Shown: in pieces, positions 44,090 to 53,591 of the stretch | Layout of the letters: each line of letters starts with the position of its first letter | Numbering within the stretch: position 1 is the first letter of the stretch | Assembly: GCA_964397425.1 (NCBI GenBank) | Contig: CAYNID010000001.1 | Span: 62,001-126,000, forward strand | Length of the DNA stretch: 64,000 nucleotides | DNA from: Hallerella sp964397425 | GTDB taxonomy: Bacteria > Fibrobacterota > Fibrobacteria > Fibrobacterales > Fibrobacteraceae | Direction of reading: 5' to 3' | Program-made: the position numbers and the translations under genes | The notes under the pieces: model-generated | The model's database searches: none | The model's input: the letters and a program-made list of their open reading frames with translations, nothing else | What the model was told of the DNA's origin: nothing

Positions 44090-45036
44090 GGGTGCATTTC
44101 CAAAATCAGAAGCTTTTGAACCAAGCTGTTCTTTTTAACGGTATATTCCGGGAGGGATTTTTGAATGGCGTCGAACACTTCGTAGGCATCCGTCATTTTT
44201 TTTGCATCGGCATAAATCGTGATGTCTGCCGTTTTTTCCGTCATGGAATTGATTTTGACTTTGGCGAAAATCCGTTTCAACGCGGAGGATACTTGGGAGT
44301 GGACGGCATCCATGTTTTCACTATCCCCGGTGAAACGTAAAATGACTTTGTATGGAACGCCGATTTTGAAATCTTCGGCGAAGTAAGCCTGGATTTTCTT
44401 TTCCAATCCGGGCAACGCCTTGTGCATGGCGCTGGCGATCAGTTCTTCTTTGCGGGTTCCGTTGTCGTTGACCGTTGCCGTTTGCGCACCGAGCATTCTT
44501 CCCGAAGTGGATTCGTATGCGCCCAGATTGGCTAAAATTTGTCCGCGATGGATGTTGTACGAGAATTTGATGTAAACGTCGGCGCCAAAACTCAAACTGG
44601 AAATGTAAGAAAGGTCTTCGTCGTTCCCGGAAATTTCATTTTGAATGTCGACCACGTCATTGACGAGAGCTGTGCCGTCAACGGAAATGACCGGATACGT
44701 TTTTTTGGTGAGGTAGCCTAAAATGGCATTTGCCGCCGCAAAGGAAAGCGGATCATTTTTCAGGAGTTCTAAACTTTGATTTAAATTCCGGGTGCCGGCA
44801 GGAATCGCCATAATGGAAGGCTTTGCAATGGCGGGCTGTTGCGAATGGAGGGCTGTGGCGGGGGAGTTTGTGGAACTGCCGTTGTGGATTTTTCCGGCGG
44901 ATTCCGGGTGACGTGCCGTGAAATCCTCTGAATTTCGCCGGAGTTCCGCTTCAACATCGACTTCTTTGTACTTGGGCTGTGCCGCGCAAGCGAGAAGGAT
45001 TGAAGAACATAGAAATGGAATGAGCAGGCGTGTCAT
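44086..45036 (-). CDS. Lipoprotein, CsgG/DUF6175-like, unknown function
   Basis: 316 aa. Lipobox LLAC gives Cys17. The body has SIMAIPAGT, LKNDPLSFAAANAILGYLTKK, VVDIQNEI and FGADVYIKFSYNI, a layout reminiscent of DUF6175 or CsgG-related envelope lipoproteins, then a C-terminal alpha/beta part (TADITIYADAKKMTDAYEV). Start at ATG 45036, six nt after GAGGG; the frame extends to 45156 but without a signal. First gene of the unit 44086-42878-42219-41545, all linked by ATGA overlaps or a 2-nt gap. Family names here are tentative. Confidence 0.65.
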   Translation of the reverse strand: MTRLLIPFLCSSILLACAAQPKYKEVDVEAELRRNSEDFTARHPESAGKIHNGSSTNSPATALHSQQPAIAKPSIMAIPAGTRNLNQSLELLKNDPLSFAAANAILGYLTKKTYPVISVDGTALVNDVVDIQNEISGNDEDLSYISSLSFGADVYIKFSYNIHRGQILANLGAYESTSGRMLGAQTATVNDNGTRKEELIASAMHKALPGLEKKIQAYFAEDFKIGVPYKVILRFTGDSENMDAVHSQVSSALKRIFAKVKINSMTEKTADITIYADAKKMTDAYEVFDAIQKSLPEYTVKKNSLVQKLLILEMHP

Positions 45037-45152
45037 AGGGAACCCTCTTTTTGAAAATATAAAAAGAATGGGAAGTTTTTTTGAATTTCCGTTTCTTTCT
45101 GTGGAATTTGACTGGATAGGTGGAATTTTTTCGGGATTAATGGGGGAAATTG

Positions 45153-46217
45153 TCAAAATAAATCCATTTGCAATTCATTTTCCGCATCGGAAAAGCGAAT
45201 GCCGACGCCCAACAGACGAACTTTTTGTGACGGATCGTAACGTTCTCGGAAAAGTCCGGAAAATCTTTTCCAGGACACATCGGGAAAGCTCCGTTCAATG
45301 GTTGTAGATTTGAAATTGGCGTATTTGATTTTGACAAAACAATGAAATTCGGGAAATGTTTTTAAGGATTCTCTTTCGACAAAACGTTTTGCGCGCCGTA
45401 AAAATTCAAAATACACGGTCCGCAGTTCCTGTTCGCAGCATTCAATCCCCAGAATATCCTGGGGAAAGGTGTATTCGGTAGAAATGGATTTTCGAACCCG
45501 GTTGGTTTCTACGGGGCGGTTGTCGATGCCGCGGGAAAATGCATATAAAGTATCGCCAAAACTTCCAAAATGTTGCGAAAGGGTTTTTCGGGAAAGCGGT
45601 AAAATGTCTTTGCAAAAAGAAAGTCCCATGGCGGAAAGCTTTTTTAAACAGGCTTTTCCGACGCCCGGAATTTTTTCCAGGGGCAATTCCTTGGCAAAAG
45701 CTTCTACATCTTCGGGGCGGATGGTGAACTGGCCATTGGGCTTGTTCCAGTCACTGGCGACTTTGGCTAAAAATTTATTGGGCGCGATTCCCGCGCTTGC
45801 CGTGATGCCCCCGCGTTCATCAAAAATCGTATCGCGGATTTCTTTTGCGATTAATGATGCTGAACCGTTTTGCGTGTCGCTGCCGGTGACATCGAGAAAG
45901 GCTTCGTCTAAGCTTAAACCTTCGACACGGTTTGTGTAGCGGTAAAAGATTTTGAAAATTTCTTCTGATTCCGCTTTGTACATTTCGTGGTTGGGGTGGA
46001 CCAATTTGAGCTGCGGACAAAGCTTTAACGCTTTGAATGTCGACATGGCGGAATGGAGACCGAACTTCCTTGCGGGATAATTGCAAGTCGAAAGAACGCC
46101 GCGGTTTTCAACGCTCCCTCCAACAGCCATGGGAATGTCGCGCAGTTCTGGGTGATTCCGCATTTCTACGGCGGCATAAAAACAATCCATGTCTATGTGG
46201 ATGATTTTTCGCATCAT
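45153..46217 (-). CDS. dinB: DNA polymerase IV (Y family)
   Basis: 354 aa. Catalytic Asp in HIDMDCFYAAVE, the steric-gate region and GLSLDEAFLDVT, the thumb helix-hairpin-helix IPGVGKACLKKL, and a little-finger domain. It ends QMDLF, a beta-clamp binding motif, so it is complete. It copies damaged templates without proofreading. Its ATG overlaps the uvrC stop (ATGA), so lesion bypass is coupled to excision repair here. Confidence 0.97.
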   Translation of the reverse strand: MMRKIIHIDMDCFYAAVEMRNHPELRDIPMAVGGSVENRGVLSTCNYPARKFGLHSAMSTFKALKLCPQLKLVHPNHEMYKAESEEIFKIFYRYTNRVEGLSLDEAFLDVTGSDTQNGSASLIAKEIRDTIFDERGGITASAGIAPNKFLAKVASDWNKPNGQFTIRPEDVEAFAKELPLEKIPGVGKACLKKLSAMGLSFCKDILPLSRKTLSQHFGSFGDTLYAFSRGIDNRPVETNRVRKSISTEYTFPQDILGIECCEQELRTVYFEFLRRAKRFVERESLKTFPEFHCFVKIKYANFKSTTIERSFPDVSWKRFSGLFRERYDPSQKVRLLGVGIRFSDAENELQMDLF

Positions 46218-48049
46218 GGATTTTTGACTGCGTTGTATTGAGCCACTTTTTCGCGGATGGAAAGACCGCGGATTTTCCCAAACAAGTCCTGAATATCTTC
46301 AATGGGTGCTTGTAAAAAATCTTCGCAGCTTCGGTATTTGGAAAGAATTTTGATTCGGGTTTCGTCGCCAATGCCCGGAATATCCAACCAGGCGACTCGC
46401 AAATCTTCTTTGCGTTTGCTCCGTTGATAGGTGATGGCGAATCGGTGGGCTTCGTCACGGGCGTTTTGCAACAGCTTCAAGGCGGCGCTTGTACGGTGAA
46501 GAATGATGGATTTTCTGTTGTCGGGGAATACAATTTCTTCTAAGCGTTTGGCAAGTCCGATTAATGGCAAATCTTTGTCGTGTCCCAGTTCCCGCAAAAT
46601 TTGCATGGTCGCGTCGACTTGCCCTTTTCCGCCATCGCACACCCAAAGGTCTGGCATGGGAGTGCCTTCGGCTTCAAGGCGTTTGATTCGACGGGTCATC
46701 ACTTCGCGCATACTGGCAAAGTCATCAACGCCCGACACGGTCTTGATGATGAATTTCCGGTAGTTTTTTTTGTCGGGTCTGCCGTTTTTAAATGCGACGA
46801 GGCTTGCGACGGTATGAGTTCCGGCCAAGTGGGAAATGTCTACGCATTCGATGCGGAACGGCGTTTTTTCTAATCCCAGTTCTCGCTGTAAATCAAAAAC
46901 GCTTTGATCCACTTCGTCAAAATGTTTTACTTCGGATTGGGCTTCTACAAGGAGCATTTCCGCATTGGCCAAAGCCAGTTTCATGAACTGGACGCGTTCT
47001 CCGCGTTGGGGAACATTGATGGTTACTTTATGTGTAGTCCTTTCCGCAAGATCCGCTTCAATCTGTTTCCGGTCTTCTTCTGGAATCGGATTGCTGATGG
47101 CGATTTCTCCGGGAATGATTTCAGATTCTTCGTACCAGTTGGCGAGCATTTCGCAGAAAATTTCGGATTCATCCTGCCCTTTGTCGCATTCGAGTCGGTA
47201 ATGCCTTCGCCCGGCAATGACGCCTTTGCGGTATTCAAAAATCACGGCGGTAGCCAAATTTCCATTGCGGCGAACGGCTATGACATCGAGCTTTAGCGTC
47301 GTGTCTGTCGTGTCCGCTTTTTGCGTCGTATTCGCTGCCTGCAGAGCTTCTATATCGTCGCGCTTTTTCGCTGCGGTTTCAAAATCCAAATTCTGGCTGG
47401 CTCTTTCCATTTCGGCGGTCCATTGCCGCAGCAAATCGTCGCGCCTTCCCTCTAAAACGCGAAGCATTTCTTGCACGCTTTGCGCGTATTCTTCGCGGGT
47501 GCAGAGGTTTGCGCAGGGCGCCATGCATCTTCCGATGTGATAATTCAGGCATGGCCGTTGGGGCTTTGTCAGGGGAAAGGACAATTTGCATTCCCGCATT
47601 TTGAAAAGACGTGCGGAAATATCTACCAAGGACCGGAATGCCTTGGAACTGGGAAACGGTCCAAAAAAGCGAAAACGGTTGTTTACGTGCCGCGAAAGGA
47701 ACAATCGGGGAAATTCGTCTTTTAAATCAATGGCGATGTAAGGGTAATGCTTGTCGTCTTTTAAACGGACATTGTAAAGGGGTTTGTGTTTTCGAATGAG
47801 GTTCGCTTCTAAAATGAAAGCTTCCTGTTCTGTATCGGTGACAATCCATTCGATATCGCGGATGTGGGGCAGCATGAGCATTGCCGCCCGGTGCCCCGGT
47901 TTGGGCTTTCCGTCAAAATAGCTTCGGACCCGGTGTGCGAGGACTTTTGCCTTGCCCACGTAGATGATTTTTTTTGCGGCATCTTTCATCAGATACACGC
48001 CGGGTCTGAACGGAAGCTCTTCCAGCCTTTTTTGAATAAAATCCGGCAA
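46214..48049 (-). CDS. uvrC: UvrABC system protein C
   Basis: 611 aa. GIY-YIG nuclease at the N-terminus (RPGVYLMKDAAKKIIYVGKAK), four Cys in a C-x-x-x-x-C type cluster (CLNYHIGRCMAPCANLC), UVR motif around 200-240, the RNase H-like C-terminal nuclease with ECVDISHLAGTH and WVCDGGKGQ, and a terminal helix-hairpin-helix (IPGIGDETRIKIL). It makes the 3' and 5' incisions in nucleotide excision repair. It starts 15 nt after the barrel protein gene. No LexA-type box was noticed upstream. Confidence 0.98.
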   Translation of the reverse strand: MPDFIQKRLEELPFRPGVYLMKDAAKKIIYVGKAKVLAHRVRSYFDGKPKPGHRAAMLMLPHIRDIEWIVTDTEQEAFILEANLIRKHKPLYNVRLKDDKHYPYIAIDLKDEFPRLFLSRHVNNRFRFFGPFPSSKAFRSLVDISARLFKMRECKLSFPLTKPQRPCLNYHIGRCMAPCANLCTREEYAQSVQEMLRVLEGRRDDLLRQWTAEMERASQNLDFETAAKKRDDIEALQAANTTQKADTTDTTLKLDVIAVRRNGNLATAVIFEYRKGVIAGRRHYRLECDKGQDESEIFCEMLANWYEESEIIPGEIAISNPIPEEDRKQIEADLAERTTHKVTINVPQRGERVQFMKLALANAEMLLVEAQSEVKHFDEVDQSVFDLQRELGLEKTPFRIECVDISHLAGTHTVASLVAFKNGRPDKKNYRKFIIKTVSGVDDFASMREVMTRRIKRLEAEGTPMPDLWVCDGGKGQVDATMQILRELGHDKDLPLIGLAKRLEEIVFPDNRKSIILHRTSAALKLLQNARDEAHRFAITYQRSKRKEDLRVAWLDIPGIGDETRIKILSKYRSCEDFLQAPIEDIQDLFGKIRGLSIREKVAQYNAVKNP

Positions 48050-48064
48050 GGCTTTGATTCCTTT

Positions 48065-49054
48065 TTAAGGCGCTGTGGATTTCTCTTCGTCGCCAGTTTC
48101 TTTGTAAAGGTGGTCTTCGACGCGGTCTTTTTGGGGAGCGTTTTCGCCGAACGATTTGCCAAAATAAAGAATGTTGGCGTTGATGGAATGGTTTGCCCCG
48201 ATATTGTATCCGATGACGGGACGATACGAATCGCCAAACGAGAATGCGACTTCCAATCCTAACCGGAAGCCGCCGCGCCCGCTTGTCGAAACATTTGCGT
48301 CAATTGTTCCGAAGTCAGGATCTGTCGGCGTTCCACCGGCATCCATCGATGCCGTCTGATATCCCAAAGAAAGCATCAGTTCCACCATTTGGATGGGTTT
48401 GTAACCGAAGATGATTGCCGTGTAGGTCGTTCCAAAATCCAAATCCAATTTGCCGCTCCATTTATCGGGCGTATAACCGATGTATGCCGAGTTGTATCCA
48501 AAGAAAAGGCTCACGTCAAAATTTTTCAAGGCTGGGGGGAGTTTGTCGATGAAAAAGTGTCCAAAGCTGTGCTGAATGCCGAAAGAGAGCAGCCGATAAC
48601 CTTGAAGTTCGCTGATGGATGGAATGTACATGCCGCGGAATGCGATGCGCGTATGAAAAAATCCAACGCCGATTTGCAAGTAGGGCAACGTAAAAATGGA
48701 CAGTCCGTGCAAATCTTCGTTTCCGCCCAGTCCACCGTCGGCTTTTCCTCCGAAGATCGTAGGCAATTCAACGGATCCCGCTATCGTTGAATAATCATAA
48801 TTTCGGTCGCCGCTTTCGATGAACGCAATTTGAAAGGGCATCCCGGCATCAAATGAAAATCCCTTGGAAAGCGAAGCTGTCGAAACCCAGCTGCCGTTCA
48901 AAACGGTTCCCAAGTAAGTGGCGAGAGGTTTGACATAACTTTTTCGACCAGAAGCTTTGTTGAATGCGCTCATTGACTGGTAATCGCTTGCCCATTCGGC
49001 TGCGAAAAGGGAGACGGCGGAGAAAACAAGCGAAATCAGGAAAATTTTTTTCAT
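48065..49054 (-). CDS. Predicted outer-membrane barrel protein, DUF6588-like
   Basis: 329 aa with a signal peptide of about 18 residues (SLFAAEW). The mature protein is Gly- and aromatic-rich with strands such as LPYLQIGVGFFHTRIAF, FDVSLFFGYNSAYIGY and LELMLSLGY-type segments, and a charged, non-aromatic C-terminal tail (DEEKSTAP) that is unusual for a barrel end. It recalls the DUF6588 family, but this is from memory. It is the first gene of the uvrC-dinB transcript, 15 nt before uvrC. Unrelated function is likely. Confidence 0.65.
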   Translation of the reverse strand: MKKIFLISLVFSAVSLFAAEWASDYQSMSAFNKASGRKSYVKPLATYLGTVLNGSWVSTASLSKGFSFDAGMPFQIAFIESGDRNYDYSTIAGSVELPTIFGGKADGGLGGNEDLHGLSIFTLPYLQIGVGFFHTRIAFRGMYIPSISELQGYRLLSFGIQHSFGHFFIDKLPPALKNFDVSLFFGYNSAYIGYTPDKWSGKLDLDFGTTYTAIIFGYKPIQMVELMLSLGYQTASMDAGGTPTDPDFGTIDANVSTSGRGGFRLGLEVAFSFGDSYRPVIGYNIGANHSINANILYFGKSFGENAPQKDRVEDHLYKETGDEEKSTAP

Positions 49055-49376
49055 AGGTCAAAATTTAGAAAAAGGCAAACCGGATGAAGGAAAAATTTTA
49101 CCCGTGGCGATTCCCAAAGTTCAAAAAGTTGATTTGGCTGAAAATAAAAAGTAACAGTCGACAACATCGAAAGTCGTATTCAATGATTGGAGAACGTATC
49201 ACGGTCGCTGCATTACTTTATCCGCAAAGAATGCCGTTCGGGAGGCAAGCGGAAAATTGTAGCCGAACCAAATTTTACAAACAGAGGAATTACTGAAAAA
49301 GGCGGATTTCCATCGAAAACGGGACTTTGAAAAGTTTATTCAAAATAGACGCCCTTTGTATTTTTACATTTGTACC
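49055..49376. other. Intergenic region without a supported gene
   Basis: This 322-nt gap lies between the divergent barrel gene and the inositol-monophosphatase gene. A 70-codon frame at 49084-49296 has no Shine-Dalgarno or recognisable content, so I do not call it. TTGAAA at 49326 could be part of a promoter for the downstream gene, but no well-spaced -10 was found. No repeats or RNAs seen. Confidence 0.6.
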
Positions 49377-50171
49377 ATGGAACTTTCCGAAATTTTGAAT
49401 TTAGCGAAGAGCTTTGCCAAAGAAGCCGGAAACAAGGCTTTCGCCATGCAAAGTCACTTGGGCAGCATCCGGTATAAAACGCCGAAAGATGTTGTGACCT
49501 CTGCCGATATGGAAAGCGAACGCATTCTCGTGTCCCGGATTCAGGAACGTTTCCCAGAACATTCCATTCGCACGGAAGAAGCTGGCCACATCAAAGCGGG
49601 AAGCCGTTATGAATGGATTTTGGACCCTGTTGACGGAACAGTGAATTTCAGCCGAGGCATTCCGCTTTGGGGCGTTTCTGTCGCCTTGGTCGAAAATACG
49701 GAACGGGGCGTTTCGCCTCTTGTCGCGGCGGTACATCTGCCTGCGTTGGGAAAGATTTTCACCGCTTGCCGTGGCGGAGGCGCGTTTCGAAATGGAGAAA
49801 AAATCCGTGTCAGTGAAACGGCGGAACTTTCCCATGCGATCGTTTCCAATGGAGACTTCAATGTTGGCGATTGGGAAAAAGTCAATGCGCAAAATTTGAA
49901 GAATCTGGAGTGTGAAGCGAAATCGTGCACACGGGTGAAGTGCCTTGGCAGCGCCGTTGTCGAAGGGACTTTTGTCGCTCAGGGGTCCTTGGACGCTTTC
50001 GTGATGACCATGAGTTATCCGTGGGACATTGCGGCTGTCGCATTGCTTGTGGAAGAAGCGGGTGGGCGTTCTTCGGGGTTGGATGGGGAAAACATTCATT
50101 TTATGGATGGGGAACAGGTTCTGTTTTCCAATGGAATTTTGCATCGTCCGATGCTGCAAATTTTAAAGTGA
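49377..50171 (+). CDS. Inositol-monophosphatase family phosphatase
   Basis: 264 aa. Metal-site motifs RTEEAG (first Glu pair), WILDPVDGTVNFSRG (residues about 81-95) and YPWDIAAVALLVEEAGG near 220 are all present, so it should be an active magnesium-dependent sugar-phosphate phosphatase. Substrates in the family include myo-inositol 1-phosphate, fructose bisphosphate, histidinol phosphate and phosphoadenosine phosphate; this sequence alone does not decide. Start at ATG 49377. The NSS symporter starts 6 nt after its stop. Confidence 0.92.
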   Translation: MELSEILNLAKSFAKEAGNKAFAMQSHLGSIRYKTPKDVVTSADMESERILVSRIQERFPEHSIRTEEAGHIKAGSRYEWILDPVDGTVNFSRGIPLWGVSVALVENTERGVSPLVAAVHLPALGKIFTACRGGGAFRNGEKIRVSETAELSHAIVSNGDFNVGDWEKVNAQNLKNLECEAKSCTRVKCLGSAVVEGTFVAQGSLDAFVMTMSYPWDIAAVALLVEEAGGRSSGLDGENIHFMDGEQVLFSNGILHRPMLQILK

Positions 50172-50177
50172 GGTATT

Positions 50178-51530
50178 ATGGCTAGAGAAGGTTTTAAATC
50201 GCGGATGGGATTTTTGCTTGTGTCGGCAGGATGCGCCATCGGAATCGGAAACGTTTGGAAGTTTCCCTATTTGGCGGGTCAAAACGGCGGTGGATTTTTT
50301 GTCCTTTTTTATTTGCTGTTCCTCGTTTTGATGGGGGCGCCCATTTTGACCATGGAACTTGCCGTTGGGCGAGCTTCGCGCCGTTCCGCCGTGTCCGCTT
50401 ACAAAACTCTTGAACCGAAAAAGAGCAAATGGCACATCCACGGTTATTTCTGCTTTCTCGGATGCCTGCTGTTGATGATGTATTACACAACGGTTTCCGG
50501 TTGGATGATTAATTATTTTGGCAAATTCGCATTCGGTTCGTTCGAAAACATTCCAACGGAAGAAGTCAGCGGCGTTTTCGCCTCGATGCTTGCGGATCCT
50601 TTTCAATCGATTGGCTGTATGCTGATTGCTGTCGTTGGCGGTTTTTTAGTCAACAGTTTTGGCGTTCAAAAAGGCCTTGAAGCGGTTTCCAAAGTGATGA
50701 TGATTGGACTTTTGATCTTGATCGCCGCTTTGGTCGTGCACAGCATTTTACTTCCCAATGCATCGGAAGGACTTCGGTTTTATTTGATTCCCAGCTTAGA
50801 AAATATTCAGCACCAAGGCCTTGGAAACGTGATCACGGCAGCGATGAACCAAGCGTTTTTTACGCTTTCACTAGGTGTCGCCGCCATGGAAATTTTTGGT
50901 TCTTACACTTCTGACAAATACACGCTTGGCGGAGAATCCATCCGCATTTGCGTTTTGGATACGCTGGTCGCGCTCTCTGCCGGGCTTATCATCTTCCCGG
51001 CGTGCTTTGCCTATGGCGTGGAACCCGATGCGGGTCCCAGTCTTATTTTTGAAACGCTTCCCCGCGTTTTCCTCAATATGACGGGTGGACGGTTTTGGGG
51101 CGCAGCCTTTTTCCTCTTTATGATTTTTGCCAGCATGTCCACGGTTTTGGCCGTTTTCGAAAACCTGATGTCCGGGTTTATGGACGATCTCAAATGGTCG
51201 CGGAAAAAGACGACTCTGGTCTGTTTCATCATTGTGCTCATCACGTCGATTCCGTGTGCTTTGGGATATAATCTTTGGAGCTTCGTTGAAATCGGCGGCA
51301 AGGGAATTTTGGATTTGGAAGATTTTGCCGTGTCGAATTTCTTCTTGCCTCTCGGCTCCCTTGTGTACCTGCTGTTTTGCGTTTCCAAGTGGGGCTGGGG
51401 ATTTGACAATTATTTGGCAGAAGCGAACAAGGGAGAGGGTTTTAAAATTCCGCATTGGATGAAAAACTATTTCCGCTTTGTGCTTCCTATCTTGATTTTA
51501 ATCATTTTTGTCGAAGGTTTAATCGGCTGA
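50178..51530 (+). CDS. Sodium-dependent transporter, neurotransmitter:sodium symporter (NSS) family
   Basis: 450 aa with about 11 transmembrane helices, as in the bacterial short NSS branch. TM1 has the hallmark unwound region SAGCAIGIGNVWKFPYLAGQ, and TM8 has SMSTVLAVFENLMSGF. These proteins import amino acids with sodium (tryptophan, leucine, methionine and others); the substrate here is unknown. AGGT lies 3-4 nt upstream of the ATG. It sits 6 nt after the phosphatase gene, likely the same transcript. Confidence 0.95.
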   Translation: MAREGFKSRMGFLLVSAGCAIGIGNVWKFPYLAGQNGGGFFVLFYLLFLVLMGAPILTMELAVGRASRRSAVSAYKTLEPKKSKWHIHGYFCFLGCLLLMMYYTTVSGWMINYFGKFAFGSFENIPTEEVSGVFASMLADPFQSIGCMLIAVVGGFLVNSFGVQKGLEAVSKVMMIGLLILIAALVVHSILLPNASEGLRFYLIPSLENIQHQGLGNVITAAMNQAFFTLSLGVAAMEIFGSYTSDKYTLGGESIRICVLDTLVALSAGLIIFPACFAYGVEPDAGPSLIFETLPRVFLNMTGGRFWGAAFFLFMIFASMSTVLAVFENLMSGFMDDLKWSRKKTTLVCFIIVLITSIPCALGYNLWSFVEIGGKGILDLEDFAVSNFFLPLGSLVYLLFCVSKWGWGFDNYLAEANKGEGFKIPHWMKNYFRFVLPILILIIFVEGLIG

Positions 51531-51566
51531 TGGGTGTTTTGAAAAAACGATTTGTATATTGAAATT

Positions 51567-52334
51567 ATGCAATTCAAAAGCTTGATTGTCGATGATGAAC
51601 CTTTGGCGCGCATGAGAATGCGCAAACTCTTAGAACCCTATTCTGACCTGGTTTCCATTGTTGGGGAAGCCAGTACGGGTGACGAAGCCATTTCGCAAAT
51701 CCGCACTTTTCATCCCGATTTGGTCTTTTTGGACATCCAGATGCCCGACAAAACGGGATTCGATGTTCTCAAGGAAGTGGATAACGAGGAAGATCCGTTG
51801 GTGGTTTTCACCACGGCGTACGACGAATACGCGATAAAGGCATTTGCCGAAGATACGGTGGATTATTTGCTGAAACCCATCGAAGAGGAACGCCTTCAAA
51901 TTTGCATGGAAAAAATTCGGCGGTTAGAAAAAGTTTTCAGCGGTGAAACGAGTATCGACTCGGATGTGCAATCCATTTTGAACCGCTCACCCGACAAGGA
52001 AAAATCTTATTTGCGGCGCATCCAGGCGAAAGTGGGGGACCGCACCATCGTCATTCCCATTGAAAACGTTTTCCGTTTCCAGAGCGAAGAAAAATACACG
52101 ACTGTTTACGCGTCAAACGGCAAGTATATCATCAGCACGCCCCTTGTGGATTTGGAAAAACGCCTGGATCCGGCTTTGTTCGTCCGAGTGCACCGCGCGC
52201 ATTTGATTGCCATCGATGCGATTGCGGAATACCAGAGGCTGCCGAATGGTCATTTTTGCGTCAAATTGCACGACAAGGATCATTCGATGATTCCTGTCAG
52301 CCGCAATTTTGTGAGCAGTCTCCATTCCCTGTGA
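51567..52334 (+). CDS. LytTR-family response regulator
   Basis: 255 aa. Receiver domain with acidic pocket Asp9/Asp10, phospho-acceptor Asp56 (FLDIQMP), Thr82/83 and Lys103, then a LytTR DNA-binding domain (about 150-250) with RIQAKVGDRTIVIP, SEEKYTTVYA and RVHRAHLIAI. LytTR regulators control surface structures, autolysis or carbon use. No sensor kinase gene is adjacent, so it is an orphan here. The ATG 51567 is preceded by GTATATTGAAATT with no Shine-Dalgarno. Confidence 0.93.
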   Translation: MQFKSLIVDDEPLARMRMRKLLEPYSDLVSIVGEASTGDEAISQIRTFHPDLVFLDIQMPDKTGFDVLKEVDNEEDPLVVFTTAYDEYAIKAFAEDTVDYLLKPIEEERLQICMEKIRRLEKVFSGETSIDSDVQSILNRSPDKEKSYLRRIQAKVGDRTIVIPIENVFRFQSEEKYTTVYASNGKYIISTPLVDLEKRLDPALFVRVHRAHLIAIDAIAEYQRLPNGHFCVKLHDKDHSMIPVSRNFVSSLHSL

Positions 52335-52424
52335 TGAAGCCGTTTTAGGGCAAAATGCCGAAAATGCGCCCCTGATTTGAAGTTGCGCTGTTAAAAGACG
52401 CTTTTTTGCAACTATCTTTTATTT

Positions 52425-53591
52425 ATGCAACCCGAAGTCAATTTGCAAGCGATTTTGATTACCAATATTCTTGGTGTCGTTTTATTGGGCGTCCTTTTTG
52501 CCGGAAACCTTTGGCGCTTCCGGGAGAAAACTCCGGAAAACAACAGTGTGATGGTCTTTATGCTGTTCGCGTTTTCCAACTGTGTCACGGAATCCATTTC
52601 TTATTATATCGACGGCTATCCGGGGGGATTTTTCCGCGTTATCAATTACGTCTCGAATTCGTGGCTGTATATATCGACCATGCTCACCAGTCTATGCTGG
52701 ATCCGGTTTTTGTTCATCCATTTGACGGGTTCGTTTCCCAGACTCCACCAGAGCATCCTCACGGTTATTATCGGAAGCGCGTCGTTTTTGCTTTTGATCA
52801 ATCTTTTTGAACCTTTGGTATTTTCTGTTGATGAAAACAACGTCTATTCCCGCGAAATGTTCTTCTGGCTGTATCTTCTGGTCAATTATGGAATTTTAAT
52901 TGATTCGTTGATTGTTTATTGCCGCTGCCGTTGGAGAAGAAGCCCGCTGAAAAGCTTTGCCTTGTGGGCGTACATCATTCCGGTCGCCATTTGTGCGGTC
53001 ATTCAGTGCTTTTTTTACGGTGTTTCCGTTATTTCTGCCAGTTACAGCATCGCGATTGCGGGAATTCTCTCGACTCTTCAGAATGAATCCATTTTTAAAG
53101 ACCGGCTTACGGGGCTTTTCAATCGGACTTATTTGGACTATCTTCTCAAAAAAATCGCCCATACGCCGAATGCGCACATTACGGGAGTCATGATTGACCT
53201 GAACGATTTTAAACAGATAAACGATCATTATGGCCACGAAGCGGGAGACGTCGTTTTGCGAAACACGGCGCACATTTTGGAAGAGTCCATTGGTGATTTG
53301 GGAACGGCTATCCGTTATGCGGGAGATGAATTCATTTTGCTGTTGAATTCGCAAATGGATGCTGTCGTTCAAATGGCCATCGGAGACATCAAAAAGAACA
53401 TGGAAGAATTCAACGTGAAAAATCCTGTCCGTTATTCGCTGTCCGCTTCGTTCGGCTATTGCAAATTGAATTTGAAAGAACAGTCTGTGGATGAATTTTT
53501 GAATGAAATTGACAAGCGGATGTACGAAGACAAAAAATCTTTTTACGCCGCACATCCGGAAAGCGAAGGCCGTCGGGCTCCCCGCTTTTAA
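52425..53591 (+). CDS. Membrane GGDEF diguanylate cyclase
   Basis: 388 aa. Six to seven membrane helices fill residues about 10-225 with no recognised sensor domain. The GGDEF domain starts at DRLTGLFNRTYLDYLL and has the active-site loop RYAGDEFILLL near 300; the first Gly is replaced by Ala, which many active enzymes tolerate. It should make cyclic di-GMP. No EAL or HD-GYP partner is in the window. The upstream LytTR gene ends 90 nt earlier. Confidence 0.92.
   Translation: MQPEVNLQAILITNILGVVLLGVLFAGNLWRFREKTPENNSVMVFMLFAFSNCVTESISYYIDGYPGGFFRVINYVSNSWLYISTMLTSLCWIRFLFIHLTGSFPRLHQSILTVIIGSASFLLLINLFEPLVFSVDENNVYSREMFFWLYLLVNYGILIDSLIVYCRCRWRRSPLKSFALWAYIIPVAICAVIQCFFYGVSVISASYSIAIAGILSTLQNESIFKDRLTGLFNRTYLDYLLKKIAHTPNAHITGVMIDLNDFKQINDHYGHEAGDVVLRNTAHILEESIGDLGTAIRYAGDEFILLLNSQMDAVVQMAIGDIKKNMEEFNVKNPVRYSLSASFGYCKLNLKEQSVDEFLNEIDKRMYEDKKSFYAAHPESEGRRAPRF

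Noticed and set aside
49084..49296. 70-codon plus frame in the intergenic gap
   Set aside because: No Shine-Dalgarno, no recognisable sequence and no coding bias that I can see.
49401..50159. Minus-strand frame (252 codons) opposite the inositol-phosphatase gene
   Set aside because: Shadow of a well-supported enzyme; composition is Arg/His-rich and not protein-like.
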